A DNA stretch of 34,374 nt from Alistipes sp. (GTDB lineage: Bacteria > Bacteroidota > Bacteroidia > Bacteroidales > Rikenellaceae): the NCBI GenBank assembly GCA_017504265.1, contig JAFVRN010000039.1, positions 1 through 34,374 on the forward strand. Direction: 5' to 3'. Below, one piece after another: positions 1-9,030 of this stretch. Made by a program: the position numbers and the translations under genes. The number at the start of each line of letters is the position of its first letter. Positions within the stretch are counted from its first letter, which is position 1. The notes beneath the pieces were generated by a model that did not search any database, had not been told where the DNA came from, and saw only the letters and a program-made list of their open reading frames with translations.

Positions 1-95
1 ATTCCATACTTCAAGTGAAGGTAACGAATAGAATAACCTTCTTCGAGCATCCTCATATATTTGAGCAATGCTCCATAATCGTGCTTTTTGCGCAT

Positions 96-134
96 AAAGA
101 AACCCCAAAAGTTTTTTGTCTAAACTTTTGGGGT
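96..134 (-). terminator. Terminator of htpG
   Basis: A perfect 13-bp inverted repeat (102-114 with 122-134, 7-nt loop) lies 60 bp downstream of the htpG stop. Read on the minus strand, the stem ends in GGGGT and continues into TTTCTTTA, as expected of a Rho-independent terminator. The rest of 1-193 holds no gene that I can support. Confidence 0.8.
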
Positions 135-193
135 CACTTCATTAACTTTTTAGCCGCCTCCATTGATATATATGCTCCTGTCTTCGAACCTGA

Positions 194-2251
194 CTATTCG
201 ATAAGCGATATACTGCGCTGGATAAATTCTGTAAGATTCTTACCTTTAAGCATACCATTCGAGAGTAGCGCAAGGTCGATAATCTGACGCACCTTACGGT
301 TCTGGGCACCTATCTCTTCCAGACGTGTGTCACGCTCGCTGCGTAGCTCGGTGATGCGCTGCGATAGTGTCTCGCGCATCTGCTTCTCCTCGTCCGTGAG
401 TTCGGCATCCTTCTTACCCTTCACGCTCTCCTCGAAGCGGCTCTCCTCGGCCTCGGCAGCAGCAATCTTCTTGCCTATGCTGCGTAACTTATCGCCGTAG
501 GCTGCCTCTACCTCGCCAAGGATGTCGAGGACGATAGGGTGGTTGCCATTAACCGTAATGGTGAAGTTGTCGGGCATCTCGCCATAGAAGCGGCTCATCT
601 CGCCACCACTCGTCGCAGCCATATCCTTCATACGGCGCATAAACTCGTTCTGTGTGATAACCACGGGTGCTGCATCAGCTGCCATAGCCTCGAACGATAC
701 GTGGTATTGTATCTTCTGGTCGTGCGGCATCTGGCTCTCGAATACCGGACGCATAATCTGCTGCTGCTCGGTAGTGAGCGACATTGCATCACGCTCAGCC
801 TTGCGAATAAGGTTATCGACAATGTCAGAGTCTACACGTACAAAGCGTATCTTCTCGTTTTTAGACTCGAAGTATTGTATATAGTGGCTGTCAAGCTGAC
901 CGTTCATCTCGAGAACATCGTAGCCTTTGGCCTTGGCAGCTTCGATAAACGAGTCCTTGCCGATGATGTCGTCGGTGTAGAGCAATATGGTAAAACCATC
1001 CTTGTCGGTCTGCTGCTCCTTGACGGCTGTGATATACTCCTCGGATGTGTAGTACTTACCTTCGATAGACTTCCAGAGCATAAAGTTAGATGCCTTCTCG
1101 GCGAATTTCTCGTCGGTGAGTACTCCATACTGGATAAATATCTTAAGATCATCCCACTTACCCTCGTAGGCAGGACGCATGGTGTTGAAGAGCTCTTGCA
1201 GACGGTCTGCTACCTTACGGGTGATATATCCCGAAATCTTCTTCACGTTCGAATCGCTTTGCAGATAGCTGCGTGATACGTTAAGCGGAATGTCGGGAGA
1301 GTCGATAACACCGTGTAGCAGTGTCAGATACTCGGGTACAATGCCCGTAACCTCGTCGGTTACGAATACCTGATTTGAGTATAGCTGAATACGGTTTTTC
1401 TGTATCTCGAAGTTGGTGCGAATCTTCGGGAAGTAGAGTATACCCGTGAGGTTGAACGGATAGTCTATGTTCAGATGGATATAGAACAGAGGCTCCTCGC
1501 TTGTGGGGAATAGCTCCGAGTAGAAGTTCTTGTACTCCTCTTCGCTGATGTCGCTCGGCTTACGTGTCCAAAGAGGCGTTGTGTCGTTGATGATGTTATC
1601 CTCGTCGGTATCTACATATTTGCCATCTCGCCACTCCGACTTCTTACCAAAGGCTATGGCTATTGGCAGGAAGTGGCAATATTTGCGTAGCAGGCGACCT
1701 ATCTCGGCACGCTGTGCATACTCGGCGCACTCCTCCGAGAGGTGTAGTACGATGCGTGTTCCACGGTCGAGCTTCTCGTCAAGCTCCTCCATCTCAAACT
1801 CAGGTGTTCCGTTGCAGCTCCAGTGGACACTCTTCTTGTCGGTGCGGTATGACTGCGAGAATATCTCAACCTTGTCCGATACCATAAACGATGAGTAGAA
1901 GCCCAAGCCGAAGTGTCCGATGATAGCCTGATCCTTATATTTTGCCATAAACTCTTCGGCACCCGAGAATGCAATTTGGTTGATGTAGCGGTCTACCTCC
2001 TCGGCCGACATACCTATACCTCGGTCGGTGATGGTCAGTGTCTTGGCAGCCTCGTCTACCGAAACACGTATGGTGATGTCGCCAAGCTCGCCCTCGATCT
2101 CTCCCTTCGATGATAGCGTGCGTAGCTTTTGTGTGGCATCTACGGCATTGGATACCAACTCGCGTAGGAAAATCTCGTGATCCGAGTACAAGAACTTTTT
2201 GATGACGGGGAATATGTTCTCTGTTGTCACCCCAATCTTACCATTTGTCAT
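194..2251 (-). CDS. htpG: Molecular chaperone HtpG (Hsp90 family)
   Basis: Cytosolic ATP-dependent Hsp90 chaperone of 685 aa. The N-terminal GHKL ATPase signatures are visible: LRELVSNAVDATQK (the Glu and Asn that bind ATP and Mg) near residue 30, DRGIGMS near 95, and GHFGLGFYSSFMV near 115. The middle domain follows (for example SRSYLQSD near residue 330), then a long charged C-terminal region. The protein is longer than E. coli HtpG (about 624 aa), which fits the Bacteroidetes form. The start is MTNGKIGV at 2251, just ahead of the conserved N-terminal helix. It is transcribed divergently from lepA. A possible promoter is TTTG (2354..2351) and GAGGTTTG (2330..2323) with a 20-bp spacer. This departs from consensus at the first base of the -7 box, so regulation is unclear. 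The identification itself is secure. Confidence 0.97.
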   Translation of the reverse strand: MTNGKIGVTTENIFPVIKKFLYSDHEIFLRELVSNAVDATQKLRTLSSKGEIEGELGDITIRVSVDEAAKTLTITDRGIGMSAEEVDRYINQIAFSGAEEFMAKYKDQAIIGHFGLGFYSSFMVSDKVEIFSQSYRTDKKSVHWSCNGTPEFEMEELDEKLDRGTRIVLHLSEECAEYAQRAEIGRLLRKYCHFLPIAIAFGKKSEWRDGKYVDTDEDNIINDTTPLWTRKPSDISEEEYKNFYSELFPTSEEPLFYIHLNIDYPFNLTGILYFPKIRTNFEIQKNRIQLYSNQVFVTDEVTGIVPEYLTLLHGVIDSPDIPLNVSRSYLQSDSNVKKISGYITRKVADRLQELFNTMRPAYEGKWDDLKIFIQYGVLTDEKFAEKASNFMLWKSIEGKYYTSEEYITAVKEQQTDKDGFTILLYTDDIIGKDSFIEAAKAKGYDVLEMNGQLDSHYIQYFESKNEKIRFVRVDSDIVDNLIRKAERDAMSLTTEQQQIMRPVFESQMPHDQKIQYHVSFEAMAADAAPVVITQNEFMRRMKDMAATSGGEMSRFYGEMPDNFTITVNGNHPIVLDILGEVEAAYGDKLRSIGKKIAAAEAEESRFEESVKGKKDAELTDEEKQMRETLSQRITELRSERDTRLEEIGAQNRKVRQIIDLALLSNGMLKGKNLTEFIQRSISLIE

Positions 2252-2322
2252 AATATATATCCCTATTTATTTTGTTTGTTGCTCTGTTTTTATGCCCTTT
2301 CGGCATGCACATAACCCCGGAC

Positions 2323-2354
2323 AAACCTCGTGCCACACATCTAAAAGTGACAAA
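2323..2354 (-). promoter_or_regulatory. Possible htpG promoter
   Basis: On the minus strand, TTTG (2354..2351) and GAGGTTTG (2330..2323) are separated by 20 bp, close to the Bacteroidetes TTTG-N19-21-TAnnTTTG pattern. The imperfect -7 box makes this tentative. Confidence 0.35.
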
Positions 2355-2384
2355 ATGACAGAGTGCGGGTGATAAGATGTCAGT

Positions 2385-2415
2385 TTTGAGAATTCAACTT
2401 TTTTTAGTACCTTTG
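2385..2415 (+). promoter_or_regulatory. lepA promoter (Bacteroidetes type)
   Basis: TTTG at 2385-2388, a 19-bp spacer and TACCTTTG at 2408-2415 match the primary-sigma consensus of Bacteroidetes exactly. Transcription would begin near 2422. This places an in-frame upstream ATG at 2377 outside the transcript and decides the lepA start at 2437. Confidence 0.85.
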
Positions 2416-2436
2416 CACAATATATATCTACTAAGG

Positions 2437-4227
2437 ATGAAAAATATACGCAACTTTTGTATCATAGCCCATATCGATCACGGTAAGAGTACCCTTGCCG
2501 ACCGTCTATTGGAAAAGACTAATACTTTGAACCAGCGAGAGATGCAGGCTCAGGTGTTGGACGATATGGACCTGGAACGCGAGAAGGGTATCACCATCAA
2601 GAGCCACGCTATACAGATGGAGTACAAGGCACGTAATGGCGAGAACTATGTGCTCAACCTTATCGACACCCCGGGACATGTCGATTTCTCGTATGAGGTG
2701 TCACGTGCCATCGCTTCGTGTGAGGGCGCACTACTTGTGGTGGATGCCACACAGGGTATACAGGCACAGACCATTTCAAACCTATATCTCGCTCTGGGTC
2801 AGGATCTCGAAATAATACCTATTCTCAATAAGATTGACTGTGAGTCGGCGATGATCGACGAGGTCAAAGATCAGATTATCGACCTTATAGGCTGCAAGGA
2901 GGAGGAGATACTTCTGGCCTCGGGTAAGACGGGTCAGGGTGTAGAGGAGGTGTTGGAGGCTATCGTAGAGCGCATACCTGCACCCAAGGGCGACGAAAAT
3001 GCTCCGTTGCAGGCACTCATCTTCGACTCGGTATTCAACCCTTTCCGTGGTGTCATAGCATATTTCCGTGTGATGAACGGCACGCTGCGCAAGGGCGACC
3101 ACGTAAAGTTCTTCAATACGGGTAGCGAGTATGATGCCGACGAGATTGGTGTGCTGAAATTAAAGATGGTGGAGCGTGGCGAGATTAAAGCCGGCGACGT
3201 AGGATATATCTGCTCGGGTATCAAGAACTCAACAGATGTAAAGGTGGGCGATACCATAACCTCGGTAGCCAGCCCATGTCAGGAGGCCATAGCAGGCTTT
3301 GAGGATGTTAAGCCTATGGTCTTTGCAGGTGTCTATCCCGTTGAGGCTGACCAATATGAGGATCTGCGTGCCTCGCTCGAAAAACTTAAACTCAACGATG
3401 CTTCGCTTACCTTCGAGCCCGAAAGCTCGCTTGCTCTCGGCTTCGGCTTCCGATGTGGTTTCCTCGGCCTGCTCCATATGGAGATCATACAGGAGCGTCT
3501 GTATCGTGAGTTCGATATGGATGTCATTACTACCGTTCCCAACGTGTCGTACCATATCACCACTACGCAGGGTGAGGAGCTCGAAGTACACAACCCTTCG
3601 GGACTCCCCGAGATTACCAAGGTGGCAAAGATAGAAGAGCCATACATCCTCGCTCAGATAATAACCAAAGCAGACTTTCTTGGCAACGTCCTAAAACTAT
3701 GTATCGACAAGCGTGGTGTTATGAAGAATCAGACATTCATCACGCAGGATCGTGTCGAGGTAAACTTCGAGATGCCGCTATCCGAAATCGTCTTCGATTT
3801 CTACGATAAGCTCAAGAGTATATCTAAGGGGTATGCCTCATTTGACTACCACCGCACAGGTTATCAGCCAAGTAAGCTCGCAAAACTCGATATTCTGCTC
3901 AACGGCGAGGCTGTCGATGCACTATCGTCACTCATATATGCCGACCACGCCTACGACTTTGGCCGCAAGATGTGCGAGAAGCTGAAAGAGCTTATACCCC
4001 GTCAGCAGTTCGATATAGCCATTCAGGCAGCTATCGGTGCCAAGATTATTGCACGTGAGACTGTTAAGGCTGTGCGTAAGGATGTTACGGCCAAGTGTTA
4101 TGGCGGCGATATCTCTCGTAAGCGTAAGCTCCTCGAGAAACAGAAGGCGGGTAAGAAGCGTATGCGACAGATTGGCTCGGTTCAAGTGCCTCAATCTGCC
4201 TTTTTGGCTGTGCTTAAAATGGATTAA
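2437..4227 (+). CDS. lepA: Elongation factor 4 (LepA), translational GTPase
   Basis: LepA (EF4) is a ribosome-binding GTPase of the EF-G family. The protein is 596 aa, the usual length. The G1 P-loop AHIDHGKST is at residues 11-19, followed by the switch regions ([21 protein letters not shown]) and the G4 motif NKID near 130. The EF-G-like domains and the LepA-specific C-terminal domain follow (ending [22 protein letters not shown]). The ATG at 2437 is chosen because [19 protein letters not shown] is the family N-terminus, the preceding AAGG resembles a ribosome-binding site, and the promoter at 2385-2415 lies inside the longer frame. The gene appears monocistronic. Its stop codon abuts a structured element at 4226-4354 that resembles the one after der. 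Confidence 0.97.
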   Translation: MKNIRNFCIIAHIDHGKSTLADRLLEKTNTLNQREMQAQVLDDMDLEREKGITIKSHAIQMEYKARNGENYVLNLIDTPGHVDFSYEVSRAIASCEGALLVVDATQGIQAQTISNLYLALGQDLEIIPILNKIDCESAMIDEVKDQIIDLIGCKEEEILLASGKTGQGVEEVLEAIVERIPAPKGDENAPLQALIFDSVFNPFRGVIAYFRVMNGTLRKGDHVKFFNTGSEYDADEIGVLKLKMVERGEIKAGDVGYICSGIKNSTDVKVGDTITSVASPCQEAIAGFEDVKPMVFAGVYPVEADQYEDLRASLEKLKLNDASLTFEPESSLALGFGFRCGFLGLLHMEIIQERLYREFDMDVITTVPNVSYHITTTQGEELEVHNPSGLPEITKVAKIEEPYILAQIITKADFLGNVLKLCIDKRGVMKNQTFITQDRVEVNFEMPLSEIVFDFYDKLKSISKGYASFDYHRTGYQPSKLAKLDILLNGEAVDALSSLIYADHAYDFGRKMCEKLKELIPRQQFDIAIQAAIGAKIIARETVKAVRKDVTAKCYGGDISRKRKLLEKQKAGKKRMRQIGSVQVPQSAFLAVLKMD

Positions 4228-4354
4228 TTTGTTGTGATAAGGGGTCATCTACTGCCGCTAACGAATTATCTCAGCAATGGGCAGTACGCTTAAGTACAGC
4301 CCATCGCCTCGAAATTCGCCGAGCGTTGTATCTAACCCCTTCTGACAACAAATT
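4226..4354 (+). ncRNA. Putative structured RNA element in the lepA 3' region (copy A)
   Basis: A nested set of helices closes this segment. P1 is 4226-4235 with 4345-4354 (10 bp). P2 is 4239-4245 with 4335-4341 (7 bp). P3 is 4251-4255 with 4325-4329. P4 is 4262-4267 with 4313-4318. P5 is 4277-4282 with 4299-4304. P6 is 4284-4287 with 4294-4297, with loop GCTTAA. Internal loops GAT/CTG lie between P1 and P2, and CATCT/ATCTA between P2 and P3. The same architecture and loop sequences recur after der (34145-34266), with compensating base changes in the helices. P1 begins inside the lepA stop codon. There is no U-tract, so it is not a simple terminator. The function is unknown, and the family is not one I can name. 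Confidence 0.65.
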
Positions 4355-4384
4355 GGGGTTTAACCGCTGATTATCCCGAGTGTT

Positions 4385-4429
4385 GTGGGTTCAGTGGGTT
4401 CAGTGGGTTCAGTGGGTGCTGTGTGTTCT
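4385..4429 (+). repeat. 9-nt tandem repeat, GTGGGTTCA type
   Basis: Three exact copies of GTGGGTTCA (4385-4411) are followed by two degenerate copies (GTGGGTGCT, GTGTGTTCT). Four GGG runs spaced exactly 9 nt apart fit a G-quadruplex pattern with 6-nt loops. The rest of the 386-bp spacer 4228-4613 holds the RNA element upstream and about 180 bp before the fucosidase gene, in which I see no clear promoter or gene. Confidence 0.8.
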
Positions 4430-4613
4430 GAGTTATGAATGGTATCAAGTCCTAATGAGAGCCTTAGGGCAGTTGAGACCATTGAGATGGTTGCGGCTGA
4501 GAGGTCGTAGCACTCTTATAAGTTCTATCAGTGGAAAGCATGATAAAGTGTCACACGCAGCGTAGTTGCCCTGCATAAAATAACCGATTATAACAAATCG
4601 AAAACCTAAAATA

Positions 4614-5915
4614 ATGAGAAAAGCTTTACTAACACTAACTCTACTCCTTGCTGTCTTCTCGCTATCGGCCGAGGGTTATAAACCATCGGAAGAGGTGCGT
4701 CGCTCGCAAAAGGAGTTTGCCGAGGATCGTTTCGGTATATTCATCCACTGGGGTATATATAGTATGTTTGCTCAGGGTGAGTGGTATTTGCAGAATGCAG
4801 GGCTCAACCGTGACGAGTATGCCAAGGCTGCCGACGGCTTCTATCCGCACCGCTTCGATGCCAAGGAGTGGGTGGCGGCTATCAAGGCGTCGGGTGCTAA
4901 GTATATCTGTTTCACGACACGTCATCACGACAGCTTCTCGATGTGGGATACCGATTGCTCGGAGTACAATATTGTGGATGCCACGCCTTTTGGCCGTGAT
5001 GTGCTGAAGGAGTTGGCCAAGGAGTGTCGTAGACAGGATATAGCCCTTCACCTATACTACTCGCATGCCGATTGGTCGAGGGATGAATATCCTCGTGGTC
5101 GTACGGCCAAGGGTGTCACAGGACGTGATTCAACACGTATCAACTGGCCACAATACTACGACTTTATGAATCGTCAGATAACTGAGCTTCTAACCGATTA
5201 CGGCCCGATACGTGCCATCTGGTTTGATGGCTGGTGGGATCACGACGAGGATGTGACACCTTTCGACTGGCAGCTCGACGAGCAGTATGCCCTTGTACAC
5301 CGTCTGCAACCGCAATGTATGGTCGCCAACAACCACCATCAGGTGCCTTTCGAGGGCGAGGATATACAGATTTTCGAGCGTGACCTCCCCGGAGAGAATA
5401 CACACGGCCTTTCGGGACAGGATATAAGCAGATTGCCTTTGGAGACCTGCCAGACGATGAACGGTATGTGGGGATACAAGGTCATAGACCAGAACTACAA
5501 GAGCGTTGAGACCCTCATACGCTACCTTGTGAGTGCTGCGGGTAAGGGTGCTAATCTTCTTCTGAATGTAGGCCCTCAGCCCAATGGCGAGCTGCCGGCA
5601 GCGGCCATAGAGCGTATGAAGGCTATGGGTGAGTGGCTTGCAAAGTATGGTCAGACAGTCTATGCCACCGAGGCCGGAGATATCAAGCAGCAAGAGTGGG
5701 GTTGTACAACACGTCGTGGCGACAAACTCTATGTGCATATCTTCGAATATGAGGGTGACGAACTACTGCTGCCTCTCGACTGTGAGGTGGTGTCGGCAAA
5801 GTGTTATGGCACGGATGAAGTTGTTGATTTTGAGCGTACTGCAAATGGTGTTGTGCTCAAAGTAGGTGCAGTTGTCGATGAGATAGACCACATCGTCGAG
5901 CTTGTGACAAAGTAG
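4614..5915 (+). CDS. Alpha-L-fucosidase, GH29 family, secreted
   Basis: Glycoside hydrolase that removes terminal L-fucose from host or dietary glycans, 433 aa. An N-terminal signal peptide (about residues 1-20, hydrophobic LLTLTLLLAVFSLSA) suggests export to the periplasm. GH29 motifs seen are FGIFIHWGIYS (41-50), TTRHHDSFSMWDT (101-113, fucose-binding His pair) and AIWFDGWWD, in which D205 is the expected catalytic nucleophile. The C-terminal part (LLLNVGPQPNGELP and beyond) is also typical, with a small beta domain at the end. The gene stands alone, with no SusCD pair or other glycosidase nearby. It ends 35 bp before a strong terminator. GH29 members differ in linkage preference, which I cannot tell from sequence. 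Confidence 0.93.
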   Translation: MRKALLTLTLLLAVFSLSAEGYKPSEEVRRSQKEFAEDRFGIFIHWGIYSMFAQGEWYLQNAGLNRDEYAKAADGFYPHRFDAKEWVAAIKASGAKYICFTTRHHDSFSMWDTDCSEYNIVDATPFGRDVLKELAKECRRQDIALHLYYSHADWSRDEYPRGRTAKGVTGRDSTRINWPQYYDFMNRQITELLTDYGPIRAIWFDGWWDHDEDVTPFDWQLDEQYALVHRLQPQCMVANNHHQVPFEGEDIQIFERDLPGENTHGLSGQDISRLPLETCQTMNGMWGYKVIDQNYKSVETLIRYLVSAAGKGANLLLNVGPQPNGELPAAAIERMKAMGEWLAKYGQTVYATEAGDIKQQEWGCTTRRGDKLYVHIFEYEGDELLLPLDCEVVSAKCYGTDEVVDFERTANGVVLKVGAVVDEIDHIVELVTK

Positions 5916-5950
5916 TCGATAGAACGAAAATATTGAAAATTCTTAATAAT

Positions 5951-5985
5951 ATCGCAATCCTTAGTTGTGGATTGCGATTTTTTTT
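5951..5985 (+). terminator. Terminator of the fucosidase gene
   Basis: A perfect 10-bp stem (5951-5960 with 5969-5978), an 8-nt loop and a run of T to 5985 form a classic intrinsic terminator. The loop contains the -33 element of the secDF promoter. Confidence 0.93.
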
Positions 5986-5994
5986 ATATCTTTG
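5964..5994 (+). promoter_or_regulatory. secDF promoter, nested in the upstream terminator
   Basis: GTTG (5964-5967, one mismatch to TTTG), a 19-bp spacer and TATCTTTG (5987-5994) match the Bacteroidetes promoter. The predicted start of transcription, near 6001, leaves a leader of about 70 nt before the secDF ATG at 6072. Confidence 0.8.
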
Positions 5995-6071
5995 CGCGAT
6001 TAACGCACAATAATATAGGTGTGTACGGTTTTGGCAAAACAAACAAACAACAATAACAAAACTTTTTAACA

Positions 6072-8969
6072 ATGCAGAGTAAAGGTATTATTAAGTGGCT
6101 GGCTGTCCTTTTGGGCCTTGCCAGCATCTTCCAGCTCTCGTTCACATTTGTTACTCGTAACATTGAGGCCGAGGCTGAGAAGCAGCAGAACCCACAGGCG
6201 TATCTCGACCAGAAGTGGGATCAGAACGTATATCTCGGATATACTTACGCCGAGTGTAAAGACCGTGAGCTTAACTTGGGTCTTGACCTCAAGGGCGGTA
6301 TGAACGTGATGTTGGAGGTGAAGGCTGAGGATGTTATCCGCACCAACGCTCTCAACAACCGTGAGGTGGTGCGCAATGCCGCTTTGGTATCACGCATCGA
6401 GGATGCTTTGGAGACAGCTGCCGTAGCAGAGTCTTCGGATGCCGTAGTTGATGCCTATGTTGCAGCTCTATCGGCCGAGGACCTTATGGCAATCTACAAG
6501 AGCGACGATGCGCAGCGTGTTGCATCAGACCTTAAGGAGCATGTGAAGGGTTCGGTAGCAGCTACACACAATGTGCTCACTACACGTATCGATATGCTCG
6601 GTGTGGTACAGCCCAACATCCAGCCTATCGAGGGCTCTAACCGTATTATGGTTGAGCTTCCTGGTGTTAAGGAGCCTGAGCGTGTGAGCAAGTTGCTTGC
6701 CTCTACTGCCAACCTCGAGTTTTGGGAGGTATGCGAGTCGAGCGATGTAAATGCCTTGCAGACATTGCTCTTTACCGAGGCCGATGCTTTGGTTCGTGAG
6801 CATCTTTTGGCCGATGGCGTTGCCGAGGAGGAGGTTTCGATGGCTCCTATGAGCGAGCTTTTGAAGGCTTCGTACGAGTTGGCAATGCAGAATGGCGAGA
6901 TCTCTACATACCCCGTATCTACACCTATCGTAGCTGCTGCCGACAAGGCTAATATGGCTATCATCGACAGCTACCTTGCTATCGATGCTGTTAAGGCTCT
7001 TATTCCTAACGATGTGAAGCTCGCTTGGTCGAACAAGAGCTCGTTGGATAGCTCTAAGGGTACATTCCTTCTCTACGCTTTGAAGGGTAAGGATGGTGTA
7101 CAGATTCCTGTATTGGATGGTACGGGTATCACCAACGCCCGTGCTCAGGGTGGTCAGTATGGTGGCTTTGAGGTATCTATGACAATGGATTCGGAGACTG
7201 CCATGGCTTGGAGCCAGATTACCGAGAAGAATATCGGTCGTCAGATTGCCATTGTTTTGGATAACGTGGTTTACTCAGCACCTAACGTAAACGACCGTAT
7301 CGATGGTGGTCAGTCGTCTATCTCGGGTAACTTCACTCCACAGGAGGCTGAGGACTTGGCAAACGTGCTTAACTCTGGTAAGTCGCCTGCGCCTGCAACT
7401 ATCATCTACTCTGAGGTAGTTGGTCCATCGCTCGGTGCTAAGTCTATCAGCGCAGGTTTGCTCTCATTCCTTTTGGCATTCTGCTTGGTACTTATCTATA
7501 TGGCGTTCTTCTACAACACAGCAGGTATCATTGCCGATATCGCACTTCTTTGCAACGTTGTTTTGTTGATGGGTGTATTGGTGTCGTTCAACGCCGTATT
7601 GACACTTCCGGGTATCGCCGGTATCGTGCTTACCATGGGTATGGCTGTGGATGCCAACGTCATCATCTTCGAGCGTGTTAAGGAGGAGTTGCGTGCAGGT
7701 AAGGGTCTTGGCCTTGCTATCAAGGATGGTTTCTCGAACGCATACTCAGCTATTATCGACGGTAACCTTACCACAATCATCACAGGTATTGTACTCTTCT
7801 TCTTTGGTACAGGTCCAGTGAAGGGCTTTGCAACAACATTGGTAATTGGTATCATCACATCGTTGTTCTGCTCAATCTTCATCACTCGCGTGCTTTTGGT
7901 ATCACGTGCCGAGCGCAAGGGTAAGGTAGCCTTCTCTACGAAGCTTACCGAGAACTTCATGCAGAACGTTAAGTTCAGCTTCATCTCTAAGCGTAAGGTA
8001 TCATATGTTGTATCAGCTACGTTGCTTGTAGCATCTGTTATCTCGCTCTTCACACTCGGCCTTAATCAGGGTGTTGAGTTTACGGGTGGTCGCTCGTATG
8101 TCGTTAAGTTCAACGAGACGGTAGACATCGAGGCTGTTCGTGAGAGCTTGGATGAGGAGTTCTCTGCTGTTGCCGATGCTGCTAACTCATCTATCGAGGT
8201 TAAGCAGTTCGGTGATGACAACCAGGTACGTATCGTCACTCAGTACCAGCCTGAGGGCTTGGATGGCGAGGAGGCTAACGATGTTGTAGACCACCTTCTC
8301 TTCGATGCTTTGGGTCAGTACTTCACTATCGAGGACTTCGGCTTCAATGAGTTCCGTACAGCAGGTGACGGCATCGCTCAGTGGGGTATCGTATCTTCGG
8401 AGCAGGTAAACGAGTCAATATCTTCGGAGATGACCGTGAACTCAATCATCGCAGTGCTCATCGCATTGGTAGCTATCGGCCTCTACATTGCCGTGCGTTT
8501 CCGTCGTTGGCAGTGGGCTTTGGGTGCTACAGCAGCCTTGGCACACAACGCATTGCTCGTTATCGGTATCTTCTCTATGTTGTATGCGATTATGCCTTTC
8601 AACTTGGAGGTTAATCAGGCATTTATCGCCGCTATCTTGACTATCATCGGTTACTCTATCAACGATACGGTGGTTATCTTCGACCGTATCCGTGAGTATA
8701 TGGGATTGTATCCTAAGCGCGATATCAAGACAAATATCGACAACGCTATCTGCGCTACATTGTCACGTACAATCAATACATCGGGTACAACGCTTGTTAC
8801 GCTTCTTGCTATCTTCATCTTTGGTGGTGAGACCATCCGTGGTTTCGTCTTTGCATTGATTCTTGGTGTGATTATCGGTACTTACTCTTCGGTATTTATC
8901 GCAACACCTATCGCATACGACTTGCAGCGTAAGAAGGCTTTGAAGCCAGATACTAAGGATGCAGAGTAG
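6072..8969 (+). CDS. secDF: Protein translocase SecDF fusion
   Basis: Inner-membrane subunit that uses the proton-motive force to help SecYEG complete export. SecD and SecF are fused in one 965-aa chain, as is usual in Bacteroidetes. The SecD half has an N-terminal membrane segment, the motif LNLGLDLKGGMNVMLEV near residue 75, a large periplasmic domain and six-helix RND-type membrane motifs (GMAVDANVIIFERVKEE near 525). The SecF half starts near residue 640 (NFMQNVKFSFISKRK), with LNQGVEFTGGRSY and GYSINDTVVIFDRIREYMG near 870. The key Asp residues of both membrane motifs are present. The gene is monocistronic, with its own promoter (5964-5994) and terminator (8991-9030). No yajC lies in the window. 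Confidence 0.97.
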   Translation: MQSKGIIKWLAVLLGLASIFQLSFTFVTRNIEAEAEKQQNPQAYLDQKWDQNVYLGYTYAECKDRELNLGLDLKGGMNVMLEVKAEDVIRTNALNNREVVRNAALVSRIEDALETAAVAESSDAVVDAYVAALSAEDLMAIYKSDDAQRVASDLKEHVKGSVAATHNVLTTRIDMLGVVQPNIQPIEGSNRIMVELPGVKEPERVSKLLASTANLEFWEVCESSDVNALQTLLFTEADALVREHLLADGVAEEEVSMAPMSELLKASYELAMQNGEISTYPVSTPIVAAADKANMAIIDSYLAIDAVKALIPNDVKLAWSNKSSLDSSKGTFLLYALKGKDGVQIPVLDGTGITNARAQGGQYGGFEVSMTMDSETAMAWSQITEKNIGRQIAIVLDNVVYSAPNVNDRIDGGQSSISGNFTPQEAEDLANVLNSGKSPAPATIIYSEVVGPSLGAKSISAGLLSFLLAFCLVLIYMAFFYNTAGIIADIALLCNVVLLMGVLVSFNAVLTLPGIAGIVLTMGMAVDANVIIFERVKEELRAGKGLGLAIKDGFSNAYSAIIDGNLTTIITGIVLFFFGTGPVKGFATTLVIGIITSLFCSIFITRVLLVSRAERKGKVAFSTKLTENFMQNVKFSFISKRKVSYVVSATLLVASVISLFTLGLNQGVEFTGGRSYVVKFNETVDIEAVRESLDEEFSAVADAANSSIEVKQFGDDNQVRIVTQYQPEGLDGEEANDVVDHLLFDALGQYFTIEDFGFNEFRTAGDGIAQWGIVSSEQVNESISSEMTVNSIIAVLIALVAIGLYIAVRFRRWQWALGATAALAHNALLVIGIFSMLYAIMPFNLEVNQAFIAAILTIIGYSINDTVVIFDRIREYMGLYPKRDIKTNIDNAICATLSRTINTSGTTLVTLLAIFIFGGETIRGFVFALILGVIIGTYSSVFIATPIAYDLQRKKALKPDTKDAE

Positions 8970-8990
8970 TTTAACTCGCTGACTATGAAG

Positions 8991-9030
8991 ATGGGTTATG
9001 GTCCTTGTAGGATTGTAACCCATTTTTTTT
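8991..9030 (+). terminator. Terminator of secDF
   Basis: An 8-bp stem (8991-8998 with 9016-9023), with an inner helix TCCT/AGGA, is followed by eight T (9023-9030). The last three T belong to the -33 box of the next promoter. Confidence 0.9.

Noticed and set aside
539-1276. Long plus-strand frame opposite htpG (245 aa)
   Set aside because: It is antisense to a fully conserved gene with no recognisable domain; it arises from codon bias. The same applies to long frames opposite der (32881-33837), opposite uvrB (21726-22601) and opposite pepD (30344-30913).
2377-2436. Longer lepA frame starting at 2377
   Set aside because: The extra 20 residues run through the -33 and -7 promoter boxes and are not part of the LepA family N-terminus.
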